NCBI RefSeq assembly: GCF_018736145.1 | Contig: NZ_CP059997.1 | Location: 743,501-807,500, forward strand | Direction: 5' to 3' | Length of the DNA stretch: 64,000 bases | Origin: Amycolatopsis sp. CA-230715 | Lineage (GTDB): Bacteria > Actinomycetota > Actinomycetes > Mycobacteriales > Pseudonocardiaceae | Part shown: positions 7,783 through 15,871 of the stretch, in pieces | Position numbering within the stretch: position 1 is the stretch's first letter | Layout of the letters: each line of letters opens with the position of its first letter | Notes under the pieces: generated by a model | The model's database searches: none | Told to the model about the DNA's origin: nothing | The model's input: the letters and a program-made list of their open reading frames with translations, nothing else | Program-made: the position numbers and the translations under genes

Positions 7783-8154
7783 ATGCCTTTCTTATTGGAA
7801 CCGATCGTCGCGGGCGCGCTCACCCTCGCCTCCCTCGGCAGTCCGGCCGCGACCGCGCCCACGTCGCTGCAGCTGAACGCGCACGACACCACGGGCCGGG
7901 TCGCCGCCGTCTCGCTCGCCTGCGACCCGGCGCGGGGCACCCACCCGAAGAGCAACGCCGCGTGCGCGGTGCTGGACTCGATCGACGGCGACTTCTCCCG
8001 CCTGCCGCTGCACGATCAGCCTTGCACGCTCGAATACGCGCCCGTCGACGTCACCGCCATCGGCGTGTACCGGGGCCAGCGCGTCGACTTCCGCACCACC
8101 TATTCGAACCGCTGCGCGGCCGACGCGGGTTCCAGCGGCGTCTTCGCTTTCTGA
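7783..8154 (+). CDS. Subtilisin-inhibitor-like secreted protein (SSI family)
   Basis: 123 residues with a hydrophobic N-terminal segment ('IVAGALTLASLGSPAATA') that should act as a signal peptide. The mature part follows the SSI family pattern: 'LACDPARGTHPK', 'AACAVLDS', 'EYAPVDVTAIGVYRGQRV' and the terminal 'VFAF'. Four cysteines (47, 61, 81, 111) match its two disulfides. By alignment with Streptomyces subtilisin inhibitor the reactive site is Leu83-Glu84, which would suit proteases preferring large hydrophobic P1 residues. It follows pucR but has its own terminator, so it is probably an independent gene. Confidence 0.85.
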   Translation: MPFLLEPIVAGALTLASLGSPAATAPTSLQLNAHDTTGRVAAVSLACDPARGTHPKSNAACAVLDSIDGDFSRLPLHDQPCTLEYAPVDVTAIGVYRGQRVDFRTTYSNRCAADAGSSGVFAF

Positions 8155-8173
8155 GCACGGTCTTCTGAACCAC

Positions 8174-8206
8174 GGGTGGGGCCTCACCGCCGCCGGGGCC
8201 CCACCC
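8174..8206 (+). terminator. Rho-independent-type terminator after the SSI-like gene
   Basis: GGGTGGGGCC (8174-8183) and GGCCCCACCC (8197-8206) form a perfect 10-bp stem. It is followed by a pyrimidine-rich tail with several T runs (8207-8222). It separates the inhibitor gene from the transporter operon. Confidence 0.75.
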
Positions 8207-8297
8207 CTCCTTCTCTTTTCCTTACGCTCATAGCACCACCGCGTCGTCGTTTCCCCTGCATTACCCATGAGTAACGGGTGTCCGCGAAGCACTGCGA

Positions 8298-8316
8298 GTC
8301 GATCAGCGCAATCGAC
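8298..8316. promoter_or_regulatory. Candidate operator upstream of the pyrimidine catabolic operon
   Basis: GTCGAT (8298-8303) and ATCGAC (8311-8316) are perfect inverted arms spaced by 7 nt, about 77 bp before the NCS1 transporter start. This is a plausible binding site for PucR or another operon regulator. No identical pair was seen in the pucR/aminotransferase divergent region, so the assignment is weak. Confidence 0.3.
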
Positions 8317-8392
8317 AGTGTGCGCTGGGACACACCCAACGCCGAACACTCTGCCAGTCCCGGTGCCGACGCCGCTGGCGCAGGATTCCGCA

Positions 8393-9967
8393 ATGGAGCC
8401 GAGCCAGCGCGACAGCGGCGAGAACACCGTGGTGCACCCGGACGGCAGGGTCGACCTCGGGGACCCGAAGAGCATCTCGGGCAGCCGGTACTTCAACGAA
8501 GAGCTGGCGCCGGTTCCGGTGTCGAAACGCACCTGGAGCACCTACAACTACTTCGCGCTGTGGATGGGGATGGCGCACAACATCCCCAGCTACGCGCTCG
8601 CGGCCTCGCTCATCGCGCTCGGCATGAACTGGGTGCAGGCGCTGCTCACGATCACCATCGGCAACATCGTGGTGCTCGCGCCGATGCTGCTCAACAGCCA
8701 CGCCGGGACCAAGTACGGCATCCCGTTCCCGGTGTTCGCCCGCGCCTTCTACGGCGTCCGCGGCGCGAACCTGGCCGCGCTGCTGCGCGCGTTCATCGCG
8801 TGCGGCTGGTTCGGCATCCAGACCTGGGTCGGCGGCGAAGCCGTCTACATCATCGTCGGGCGGCTCGCCGGGCCCGGCTGGCGGGACTCCGCGGTCATCG
8901 CGGGGCAGCACTGGACGTTGTGGCTGTCCTTCGCGGTGTTCTGGGCGGTCCAGATGCTGATCATCTGGCGCGGAATGGAAGCCGTCCGCAAGTTCGAGAA
9001 CTGGACCGCGCCGCTGGTGTCGGTCGGGTTCCTGATCCTGCTCGGCTACGTGCTGGTCAAGGCGGGCGGGCTCGGCCCGATCCTGTCCGAACCCGGCAAA
9101 CTCGGCTGGGGCGCGGACTTCTGGAAGGTCTTCGCGCCTTCGCTGATGGCGATGATCGCGTTCTGGTCGACGCTTTCGCTGAACATGCCGGACTTCACCC
9201 GCTTCGGCGGCAGCCAGCGCAAGCAGGTGCGCGGGCAGATATTCGGCCTGCCCACCACGATGACGTTCATCGCGATCGTGGCGATCCTGACCACCTCGGG
9301 CGGCAGCGTGCTCTACGGCGAGCAGATCTGGGACCCGGCGAAGCTCGCCGACCGGTTCGACTCCCCGATCGTCGTCGTCATCGCGCTGATCGCACTGGTG
9401 CTCGCGACCATTTCGGCGAACCTCGCGGCGAACGTGGTCAGCCCTTCCTACGACTTCTCCAACGCCTTCCCCAAGAAGATCACCTTCGCGCTCGGCGGGC
9501 TGATCACCGGCGTCATCGGCATTCTGATCCAGCCGTGGCGGCTGTACTCCGATCCGAGCATCTACATCTTCGCCTGGCTCGGGTTCTACGGCGGGCTGCT
9601 CGGCGCGGTCGCCGGTGTGCTGGTCGGCGGCTACTGGGTGGTCAACAGAACGAAACTGCACCTGAAGGACCTCTACACCGAGCGGGGCGCGTACTGGTTC
9701 ACCGGCGGCTGGAACTGGCGCGCGGTCGTCGCGACCATCGTCGGCGCCGTGCTCGCGGTCGGCGGTGCCTACGACGGGCCGTTCCCCGCCGACGGGCTGA
9801 TCCCGTTCCTCAAACCGCTCTACGACTACAACTGGGTGGTCGGCCTCGTCGGCGCGTTCGTCGTCTACGCCCTGCTGAGCCGACCCGTCGAGAAAATCGA
9901 GAAAAAGGAGGAAACAAGTGAGCGACCTGGTCCGAGCCGGATTGATCCAGCAGCGGTGGACGGGTGA
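8393..9967 (+). CDS. NCS1-family nucleobase:cation symporter
   Basis: 524 residues from the ATG at 8393; the longer in-frame extension is rejected as atypical. About twelve hydrophobic segments are visible. NCS1 hallmarks include 'FNEELAPVPVSKRTWSTYNYFALWMGMAHNI' in overlapping parts near residues 30-60, 'GTKYGIPFPVFAR' and 'NMPDFTRFG'. These carriers import uracil, thymine, allantoin or hydantoins with Na+ or H+. The operon context (ureidopropionase, dihydropyrimidinase) suggests uracil, thymine or dihydropyrimidine uptake. The 3' end overlaps the next gene by 50 nt, an unusually long overlap that keeps the nitrilase Shine-Dalgarno (9905-9911) inside its coding region. Confidence 0.9.
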   Translation: MEPSQRDSGENTVVHPDGRVDLGDPKSISGSRYFNEELAPVPVSKRTWSTYNYFALWMGMAHNIPSYALAASLIALGMNWVQALLTITIGNIVVLAPMLLNSHAGTKYGIPFPVFARAFYGVRGANLAALLRAFIACGWFGIQTWVGGEAVYIIVGRLAGPGWRDSAVIAGQHWTLWLSFAVFWAVQMLIIWRGMEAVRKFENWTAPLVSVGFLILLGYVLVKAGGLGPILSEPGKLGWGADFWKVFAPSLMAMIAFWSTLSLNMPDFTRFGGSQRKQVRGQIFGLPTTMTFIAIVAILTTSGGSVLYGEQIWDPAKLADRFDSPIVVVIALIALVLATISANLAANVVSPSYDFSNAFPKKITFALGGLITGVIGILIQPWRLYSDPSIYIFAWLGFYGGLLGAVAGVLVGGYWVVNRTKLHLKDLYTERGAYWFTGGWNWRAVVATIVGAVLAVGGAYDGPFPADGLIPFLKPLYDYNWVVGLVGAFVVYALLSRPVEKIEKKEETSERPGPSRIDPAAVDG

Positions 9968-10760
9968 CAAGGAGTCCATGATCGCGGGCGCGGTCGAGGC
10001 GATCGGCAAGGCCGCGTCCCAGGGCGCGCAGGTCGTGTGCCTCCAGGAACTGTTCTACGGCCCGTACTTCTGCCAGGTGCAGGACACCGACTACTACTCC
10101 TACACCGAGGGCATCCCGGACGGCCCGACGACCAAGCTCATGCAGGAGGTCGCCGAGCGGCACGGCGTGGTCCTCGTGGTGCCGATGTACGAAATCGAAC
10201 AGCCCGGCGTGTACTACAACACCGCGGCCGTGATCGACGCCGACGGCACCTACCTCGGCAAGCACCGCAAGAACCACATCCCGCAGGTCAAGGGGTTCTG
10301 GGAGAAGTTCTACTTCCGGCCAGGCAACATGGGGTACCCGGTGTTCGACACCGCGGTCGGGCGCATTGGCGTCTACATCTGCTACGAACGCCACTTCCCC
10401 GAGGGCTGGCGCGCGCTCGGGCTCGCCGGGGCGAAGATCGTGTTCAACCCGTCGGCCACCAGCCGCGGCCTGTCGGAGTACCTGTGGCGCCTGGAACAGC
10501 CCGCCGCCGCGGTCGCGAACGAGTACTTCGTCGGCACGATCAACCGCGTCGGCGTGGAACCCTTGGGCGACAACGACTTCTACGGCCAGTCCTATTTCGC
10601 CGATCCACGCGGGCAGCTCGTCGGCGAAGCGGCGTCGGACACCGAAGAGGAGATCGTGGTCCGCGATCTGGACATGGGCAAGCTCGCGGAGGTTCGCGAC
10701 CTGTGGGCGTTCTACCGCGACCGCCGCCCGGACAGCTACGGCCCCCTCGCGGAGGCGTGA
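9918..10760 (+). CDS. Nitrilase-superfamily amidohydrolase, probable beta-ureidopropionase
   Basis: 280 residues, the usual length for this clade. The catalytic triad is visible: Glu44 in 'CLQELFYGPY', Lys118 in 'KHRKNHIP' and Cys155 in 'VYICYERHFPEG'. The 'HFPEGWRALGLAGA' segment is typical of N-carbamoyl-beta-alanine/N-carbamoyl amino acid hydrolases. The expected reaction is N-carbamoyl-beta-alanine + H2O to beta-alanine + CO2 + NH3, the third step of reductive pyrimidine catabolism. The GTG start has a strong AAGGAGG. The stop shares one base with the dihydropyrimidinase start, so the two are tightly coupled. Confidence 0.9.
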   Translation: MSDLVRAGLIQQRWTGDKESMIAGAVEAIGKAASQGAQVVCLQELFYGPYFCQVQDTDYYSYTEGIPDGPTTKLMQEVAERHGVVLVVPMYEIEQPGVYYNTAAVIDADGTYLGKHRKNHIPQVKGFWEKFYFRPGNMGYPVFDTAVGRIGVYICYERHFPEGWRALGLAGAKIVFNPSATSRGLSEYLWRLEQPAAAVANEYFVGTINRVGVEPLGDNDFYGQSYFADPRGQLVGEAASDTEEEIVVRDLDMGKLAEVRDLWAFYRDRRPDSYGPLAEA

Positions 10761-12145
10761 TGACGACGCTGATCAAGGGCGGGCAGGTCGTCGGCGTCGA
10801 CGGCGCGAAGCTCCAGGACGTGCTGGTCGACGGCGAGAAGATCGCCGCGGTCGCCGCACCCGGCGTGCTCACCACCGCGGACGAGGTCATCGACGCCACC
10901 GGGAAGTACGTGCTGCCCGGCGGGATCGACGCGCACACGCACATGGAAATGCCCTTCGGGGGCACGCACTCCGTGGACACCTTCGGCACCGGCACCACCG
11001 CGGCGGCGTGGGGCGGCACCACCACGATCGTCGACTTCGCGGTGCAGGCCAAGGGCACCTCGCTTCTGTCCACTTTGGACAAGTGGCACGAGAAGGCGGA
11101 CGGGAACTGCGCGATCGACTACGGGTTCCACATGATCGTGAGCGACGTCAACGACACCTCGCTCAAGGAAATGGAAGCCTGCGTCACGGCCGGTGTCGGC
11201 AGCTTCAAGATGTTCATGGCCTATCCCGGCGTGTTCTACTCGACGGACGGCGAAATCCTGCGCGCGATGGCCAAAGCGCGCGAGATCGGCGCCACGATCA
11301 TGATGCACGCGGAGAACGGCATCGCGATCGATCAGCTCGCCGCGCGGGCGTTCGAGGACGGCCACACCGCGCCCGTCCAGCACGGGCTGACGCGGCCGCC
11401 CGAGCTGGAGGGCGAGGCGACCTCGCGGGCGATCACCCTCGCCAAGGTCACCGGCGCGCCGCTCTACATCGTGCACCTGTCCGCGTCGCAGGCACTCGCC
11501 GCGGTCGCCGAAGCGCGCGACGGCGGGCAGAACGTGTTCGCCGAGACCTGCCCGCAGTACCTCTACCTGTCCATTGAGGACTTGGCGAAACCGGACTTCG
11601 AGGGCGCGAAGTACGTCGCCTCTCCCCCACTGCGCGAGAAGTCGCACCAGCCGGACCTCTGGCGCGGGCTGCGGACGAACGACCTGTCCGTGGTGTCGAC
11701 GGACCACTGCCCGTTCTGCTTCAAGGACCAGAAAGAGCTGGGGCGCGGGGACTTCCGCGCCATCCCGAACGGGATCCCCGGCGTCGAGCACCGGATGGAC
11801 CTGCTGCACCAGGGCGTGGTGGCGGGAGAGATCTCGCTCGGCCGCTGGGTGGAAACCTGCTCGACGACACCGGCGAAGATGTTCGGTCTGTACCCGCGCA
11901 AGGGTGTCGTCGCCGCCGGGTCCGATGCGGACATCGTGCTCTACGATCCCGCCGCGACGCAGACGCTCTCGGCCGAGACGCACCACATGAACGTGGACTA
12001 CTCGGCGTACGAAGGGTTCGAGCTCACCGGCAAGGTCGACACCGTGCTTTCGCGCGGCAAGGTGGTCGTGTCGCCTTCGGGTTTCGAGGGCAGCACGACG
12101 CACGGCCGCTTCCTGTCCCGCGACCTCAACCAGTACCTCAGCTAA
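10760..12145 (+). CDS. hydA: Dihydropyrimidinase (D-hydantoinase)
   Basis: 461 residues, cyclic amidohydrolase family. All metal ligands are present: His59 and His61 ('DAHTHMEMP'), carbamylated Lys150 ('SFKMFMAYP'), His183 ('MMHAENG'), His239 ('IVHLSAS') and Asp315 ('STDHCPF'). It opens the ring of 5,6-dihydrouracil or dihydrothymine to the N-carbamoyl-beta-amino acid. The ATG overlaps the previous stop by one base, and the following gene starts 7 nt after its stop. The motif set is complete; whether hydantoins are also substrates cannot be read from sequence. Confidence 0.93.
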   Translation: MTTLIKGGQVVGVDGAKLQDVLVDGEKIAAVAAPGVLTTADEVIDATGKYVLPGGIDAHTHMEMPFGGTHSVDTFGTGTTAAAWGGTTTIVDFAVQAKGTSLLSTLDKWHEKADGNCAIDYGFHMIVSDVNDTSLKEMEACVTAGVGSFKMFMAYPGVFYSTDGEILRAMAKAREIGATIMMHAENGIAIDQLAARAFEDGHTAPVQHGLTRPPELEGEATSRAITLAKVTGAPLYIVHLSASQALAAVAEARDGGQNVFAETCPQYLYLSIEDLAKPDFEGAKYVASPPLREKSHQPDLWRGLRTNDLSVVSTDHCPFCFKDQKELGRGDFRAIPNGIPGVEHRMDLLHQGVVAGEISLGRWVETCSTTPAKMFGLYPRKGVVAAGSDADIVLYDPAATQTLSAETHHMNVDYSAYEGFELTGKVDTVLSRGKVVVSPSGFEGSTTHGRFLSRDLNQYLS

Positions 12146-12152
12146 GGAGCGC

Positions 12153-13154
12153 GTGGTGGACTTCGGGATCGTGCTGCAGACGGACCCGCCCGCGAGCGAG
12201 GTCGTGCGGCTGATGAAAGCCGCCGAGGACAACGGTTTCTCCTACGGCTGGACGTTCGACTCGTGCGTGCTCTGGCAGGAGCCGTTCGTCATCTATTCGC
12301 GGATCCTCGCCGAAACCTCGGCGCTGACCGTGGGCCCGATGGTGACCAGCCCGGCGACACGGGACTATTCGGTGATGGCGTCGACCTTCGCGACGCTCAA
12401 CGACATGTACGGCAACCGGACGGTGTGCGGGATCGGGCGCGGGGACTCCGCGCACCGGGTCGTCGGCCGCGCACCGTCCACTTTGGCCACCGTGCGGGAG
12501 TGCATGCACCTGGTCAAGGAACTGGCCGAGGGCAGGGAGGTGCTGCTCAACGACACCCCGGTGCGGATCCCGTGGGTCCGCGACGGCAGGCTCGAGATGT
12601 GGATGGCCGGATACGGGCCGAAGGCGCTGAAGATGGTCGGCGAGCAGGCCGACGGGTTCATCCTGCAGTGCGCCGATCCCGCGATCGCGAAGTGGACGAT
12701 CGGCAGCGTCCGCGACGCCGCGCGCGCCGCGGGGCGTGACCCGGAGGGCATCACGATCTGCGTCGCCGCACCGGGTTACGTCGGCGAGGACCTCGCGCAC
12801 CAGCGCGAGCAGCTGCGCTGGTTCGGCGGCATGGTCGGCAACCACGTCGCCGATCTCGTCGCGCGCTACGGCGATTCGAGCTCGGTGCCGCGGGAGCTGA
12901 CCGATTACATCGCGGGGCGCGAGGGGTACGACTACGCCCACCACGGCAAGGCGGGCAACCCGTCGACCGAGTTCGTACCGGACGAGATCGTCGACCGGTT
13001 CTGCTTGATCGGATCGGCCGGCGCGCATGTCGCCCGGCTGGAAGAGCTGGCCGAGCTCGGGGTCGACCAGTTCGCGCTCTACCTCATGCACGACGAACGG
13101 GAGGACACGCTGGCCGCCTACGGATCACAGGTCGTGCCGAAGCTCACCGCTTGA
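12153..13154 (+). CDS. Luciferase-like (LLM) F420-type oxidoreductase in the pyrimidine operon
   Basis: 333 residues, TIM-barrel luciferase-like fold ('MVDFGIVLQTDPPASEVVRLMKAAEDNGF', read in pieces around residues 1-29, then 'GPMVTSPATRDYSVMASTFATLND' and 'GIGRGDSAHR'). It resembles the LLM subgroup known as TIGR03842, often found beside dihydropyrimidinase in actinobacteria (recalled, not searched). The GTG start at 12153 follows hydA by 7 nt with AAGGAG overlapping the hydA stop, so it is the last gene of the operon. No dihydropyrimidine dehydrogenase (PreA/PreT or DPYD type) is present. An F420H2-dependent reduction of uracil or thymine to the dihydro form is a natural hypothesis, but a monooxygenase role is not excluded. 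Confidence 0.82.
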   Translation: MVDFGIVLQTDPPASEVVRLMKAAEDNGFSYGWTFDSCVLWQEPFVIYSRILAETSALTVGPMVTSPATRDYSVMASTFATLNDMYGNRTVCGIGRGDSAHRVVGRAPSTLATVRECMHLVKELAEGREVLLNDTPVRIPWVRDGRLEMWMAGYGPKALKMVGEQADGFILQCADPAIAKWTIGSVRDAARAAGRDPEGITICVAAPGYVGEDLAHQREQLRWFGGMVGNHVADLVARYGDSSSVPRELTDYIAGREGYDYAHHGKAGNPSTEFVPDEIVDRFCLIGSAGAHVARLEELAELGVDQFALYLMHDEREDTLAAYGSQVVPKLTA

Positions 13155-13156
13155 AT

Positions 13157-13175
13157 TTAGGGTAGCCTTGCCTTC
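13157..13175 (+). promoter_or_regulatory. IdeR/DtxR-type iron box upstream of the methyltransferase gene
   Basis: TTAGGGTAGCCTTGCCTTC fits 16 of 19 positions of the IdeR/DmdR consensus TWAGGTWAGSCTWACCTWA. It starts 3 nt after the luciferase-like gene stop and lies 30 nt before the methyltransferase start. It shares the core GGGTAGCCTT with the box upstream of the siderophore-interacting protein. Confidence 0.6.
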
Positions 13176-13205
13176 GTTCGGATCGCAACGCGAAGGGGAG
13201 GCACG

Positions 13206-14231
13206 ATGGCACGGCAGGACCCGGAAGCACGCAGGACCGTGACCCGGCTCGCGATGGGGTTCATGATGACCCACGCCGTCCGCGCGGCGGCGGAGCTGAA
13301 ACTGCTCGACGCGGTCGGGTCCGGTACCCGCGCGGCCGCGGACGTCGCGGCCGAATCGGGCACGCCGGTCGAGACGACGACGCGGTTGCTGCGCGCCCTC
13401 GCCGGGCTCGGCCTGTGCGCCGAGCCGCGGCCGGGCGAGTTCTCGGCGACCGCCGCCGGCGCGCTGATGCGCACCGACCACCCCGCGTCGATGCACGCCT
13501 TCGTCGAGACGTTCACCGACCCGGTGATGACCAGCGCGTGGCCGGAACTGCCGTTCAGCGTGCGCACCGGGCGCACCGCCTTCGACGAGGTGCACGGGAA
13601 GCCGTTCTTCGCTTACCTGCGCGAAGAACCCGAGAAGTCGGCGCTGTTCAACGACGCGATGCGCGACGGCACGCGCGCCATCGCCGAGGTGCTGCCGGGC
13701 TGCTTCGACTTCGGCCCGTACCGGACCGTGCTCGACATCGGCGGCGGGGACGGCACGCTGATTTCCCCTGCCCTGCGGGAAAATCCGCACCTGCGCGGGA
13801 TCGTGTTCGACTCGGCGGAGGGCGGCGCGCAGGCACCGGACCGGCTCGCGGCCGCGGGCGTCGGCGACCGGTGCACCGTCGAGGCAGGGGACTTCTTCGC
13901 CGCCGTCCCCGCCGGGGCCGAGGTGTACCTGATCAAGAGCATCCTGCACGACTGGGACGACGAGCGGTCCGCGACCATCCTCGGACACTGCCGGTCGGTC
14001 ATCCCGGACGACGGTCGCCTGCTGATCGTCGAACCCGTGCTGCCCGGCACGGCCGACCCCGCGATGGCCGGTCTTTACCTGTCCGACCTGAACATGCTCG
14101 TCAATGTGGGCGGCAGGGAGCGCACGCGCGCCGATTTCGAGGCGTTGTGCGCGCGAGCCGGGTTCGCCGTCACCGCGGCGAACCCGGTGCGGGACACCGG
14201 CTACTGGTTGCTGGAAGCCGTTCCCCAGTAA
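13206..14231 (+). CDS. SAM-dependent O-methyltransferase with N-terminal winged helix
   Basis: 341 residues. The N-terminal ~90 residues form a winged-helix dimerisation domain ('LKLLDAVGSGTRAAADVAAESG'). The C-terminal part is a Rossmann methyltransferase: motif I 'VLDIGGGDG' (~176-184), acidic loop 'VFDSAE', 'LIKSILHDWDDE' and 'LLIVEPVLP'. This is the plant-COMT/TcmO-like family that methylates phenolic hydroxyls of secondary metabolites. It has AAGGGGAGG upstream and an IdeR-like box in its promoter, suggesting derepression under iron starvation. No siderophore synthase lies next to it, so the substrate is unknown. Confidence 0.85.
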   Translation: MARQDPEARRTVTRLAMGFMMTHAVRAAAELKLLDAVGSGTRAAADVAAESGTPVETTTRLLRALAGLGLCAEPRPGEFSATAAGALMRTDHPASMHAFVETFTDPVMTSAWPELPFSVRTGRTAFDEVHGKPFFAYLREEPEKSALFNDAMRDGTRAIAEVLPGCFDFGPYRTVLDIGGGDGTLISPALRENPHLRGIVFDSAEGGAQAPDRLAAAGVGDRCTVEAGDFFAAVPAGAEVYLIKSILHDWDDERSATILGHCRSVIPDDGRLLIVEPVLPGTADPAMAGLYLSDLNMLVNVGGRERTRADFEALCARAGFAVTAANPVRDTGYWLLEAVPQ

Positions 14232-14317
14232 GGGTTTTCCCCGATAGGGCTGGCCCTACCACGGGTTCGGGGGTGGGCCGCCGGGATTTCCCTGCTGGGC
14301 ACCGAAATGCTGGCCCG

Positions 14318-15850
14318 ATGACTGGGAGAAAATTCCGCACCGCCCTCGCGCTGGGGTCCGCCATGCTCGCCGCCGCGGCGGTCGCGCCCATCGCGGCGGC
14401 GAGCACAACCGGTGTCGTCTGGGAGCGGTGCCCCGACGGATCGCCGCAGGGCTACGCCTGCGGCCACCTCGACGTGCCACTGTCCGAAACAGCACTGTCC
14501 GATCAGGACACCGACGGCAGGAAGATCAGCATCGCGCTGGCCAAGCTGCCCGCCACGGATCCCGCGCACCGGCTCGGCACCGTGTTCTACAACCCCGGCG
14601 GGCCGGGGGTCCCCGGCCGGTTCGCGCCGAAGGAGCTGATGGCCAGCCTCGGCGGGAAGTTCGACCTCGTCGGCTTCGATCCCCGGGGTGTCGGGGCGAG
14701 CGGCGCGTTGCGGTGCTTCACCGATCCCCGGCAGCTCGAAACACTGCGGGGCGCGACGGGCTTCCCGATCAGCGCGGCACAGGACCGCGCGCAGGTCGCC
14801 GCGGCCAAGACCGTCACCGACCTCTGCGCGGCGAACGGCGACGAGCTGATGGGACACCTCTCGACCGCGTCGGTGGCACGGGATCTCGACCGGCTGCGCG
14901 CGGCGTTCGGCGAGCCGAAGCTGAGGTTCTACGGCAAGTCCTACGGTTCGGTACTCGGCCAGACCTACGCGAACCTGTTCGGTGACCGTGTCGGCGCGCT
15001 CGTGCTGGACGCCGTGGACGATCCGATCAACTGGTCGACCGGCTACCGGCCGTCCGACGCCGCCAAACCGTTCAGCTTCCGGCTCGACGCCTTCCCCGAC
15101 GCGCAGCGGGCGCTGGAGTCGTTCCTGCGCTCCTGCGCGGCGGCCACCGAGTGCGCCTTCCGCGAACCGGGAACCGATCTGCTCGCCAAGTACGACGGCC
15201 TGCTCGACCGGCTGCACCGGGGCCCGGTGACCGCGACGGATCCCGAAACCGGTAAGCCGCTCACGGTCAGCTACCAGGACCTGGTGTCACGTGTCCACAA
15301 TGGACTTCTCGACACCGCGAAGGCACCGGCGCTGGCGCGGTTCCTGCAGGCGGTGGCCACCGCGGACGAGGGTGTCGCGTCCACCGCCGATGCCACCATC
15401 CCGACCCCCGTCGACTCGCTACTCGGCGGCGCGGCGACCTTGTGCTCGGACTCGCTGAACCCGCGCGATCCCCGCGTGTGGGCCGGGTTCGCCAGGGTCG
15501 CGGACCGCTCCGGCCGGGGGTTCGGCGCCTACGACACCTACAAGTCGCTGCCGTGCGCGACCTGGCCCGCCCTGGATCCCGGGCGCTACACCGGGCCGTG
15601 GAACCGCCCGACCGCCGCGCCGATCCTGCTGATCGCCAACCGGCAGGGCGACCCGGAAACGCCGTACCCTGGCGCGAAACGAGCCGAGAAGGCACTGGCG
15701 AACGCGCGGCTGCTGACGCTGGACACCTACGGCCACGGCTCGGTGGGTAAGAGCGCCTGCGTCGACTCGGCTGCGCAGGGCTATCTCGAACACGGCGCGC
15801 TTCCCGCGCGCGGCACCGTCTGCCCGCCGGATCGCGGGCCGTTCGACTGA
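14318..15850 (+). CDS. Secreted alpha/beta-hydrolase (S33-like tripeptidyl aminopeptidase family)
   Basis: 510 residues from the ATG at 14318. A Sec signal peptide is clear ('RKFRTALALGSAMLAAAAV', cleavage near 'IAAAS'). The oxyanion-type motif 'YNPGGPG' is at ~91-97, nucleophile Ser208 lies in 'YGKSYGS', the acid is probably Asp in 'NRQGDPETPY', and the histidine lies in 'TYGHGS'. This is the family of Streptomyces SlpD/Tap-like extracellular aminopeptidases and related hydrolases. It acts outside the cell, on peptides or possibly esters. It stands alone between the methyltransferase and GNAT genes. Confidence 0.85.
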   Translation: MTGRKFRTALALGSAMLAAAAVAPIAAASTTGVVWERCPDGSPQGYACGHLDVPLSETALSDQDTDGRKISIALAKLPATDPAHRLGTVFYNPGGPGVPGRFAPKELMASLGGKFDLVGFDPRGVGASGALRCFTDPRQLETLRGATGFPISAAQDRAQVAAAKTVTDLCAANGDELMGHLSTASVARDLDRLRAAFGEPKLRFYGKSYGSVLGQTYANLFGDRVGALVLDAVDDPINWSTGYRPSDAAKPFSFRLDAFPDAQRALESFLRSCAAATECAFREPGTDLLAKYDGLLDRLHRGPVTATDPETGKPLTVSYQDLVSRVHNGLLDTAKAPALARFLQAVATADEGVASTADATIPTPVDSLLGGAATLCSDSLNPRDPRVWAGFARVADRSGRGFGAYDTYKSLPCATWPALDPGRYTGPWNRPTAAPILLIANRQGDPETPYPGAKRAEKALANARLLTLDTYGHGSVGKSACVDSAAQGYLEHGALPARGTVCPPDRGPFD

Positions 15851-15871
15851 GTCCGTGCCATTATCGGCGGC

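Noticed and set aside
8303..10009. Minus-strand frame across the NCS1 transporter
   Set aside because: Shadow of a membrane protein gene; Asp/Arg/His-rich with no domain, and no Shine-Dalgarno.
14232..14317. TAGGGCTGGCCCTA palindrome before the secreted hydrolase as an operator
   Set aside because: Only one copy with a 2-nt centre, and no regulator gene adjacent. It may be incidental in GC-rich DNA.
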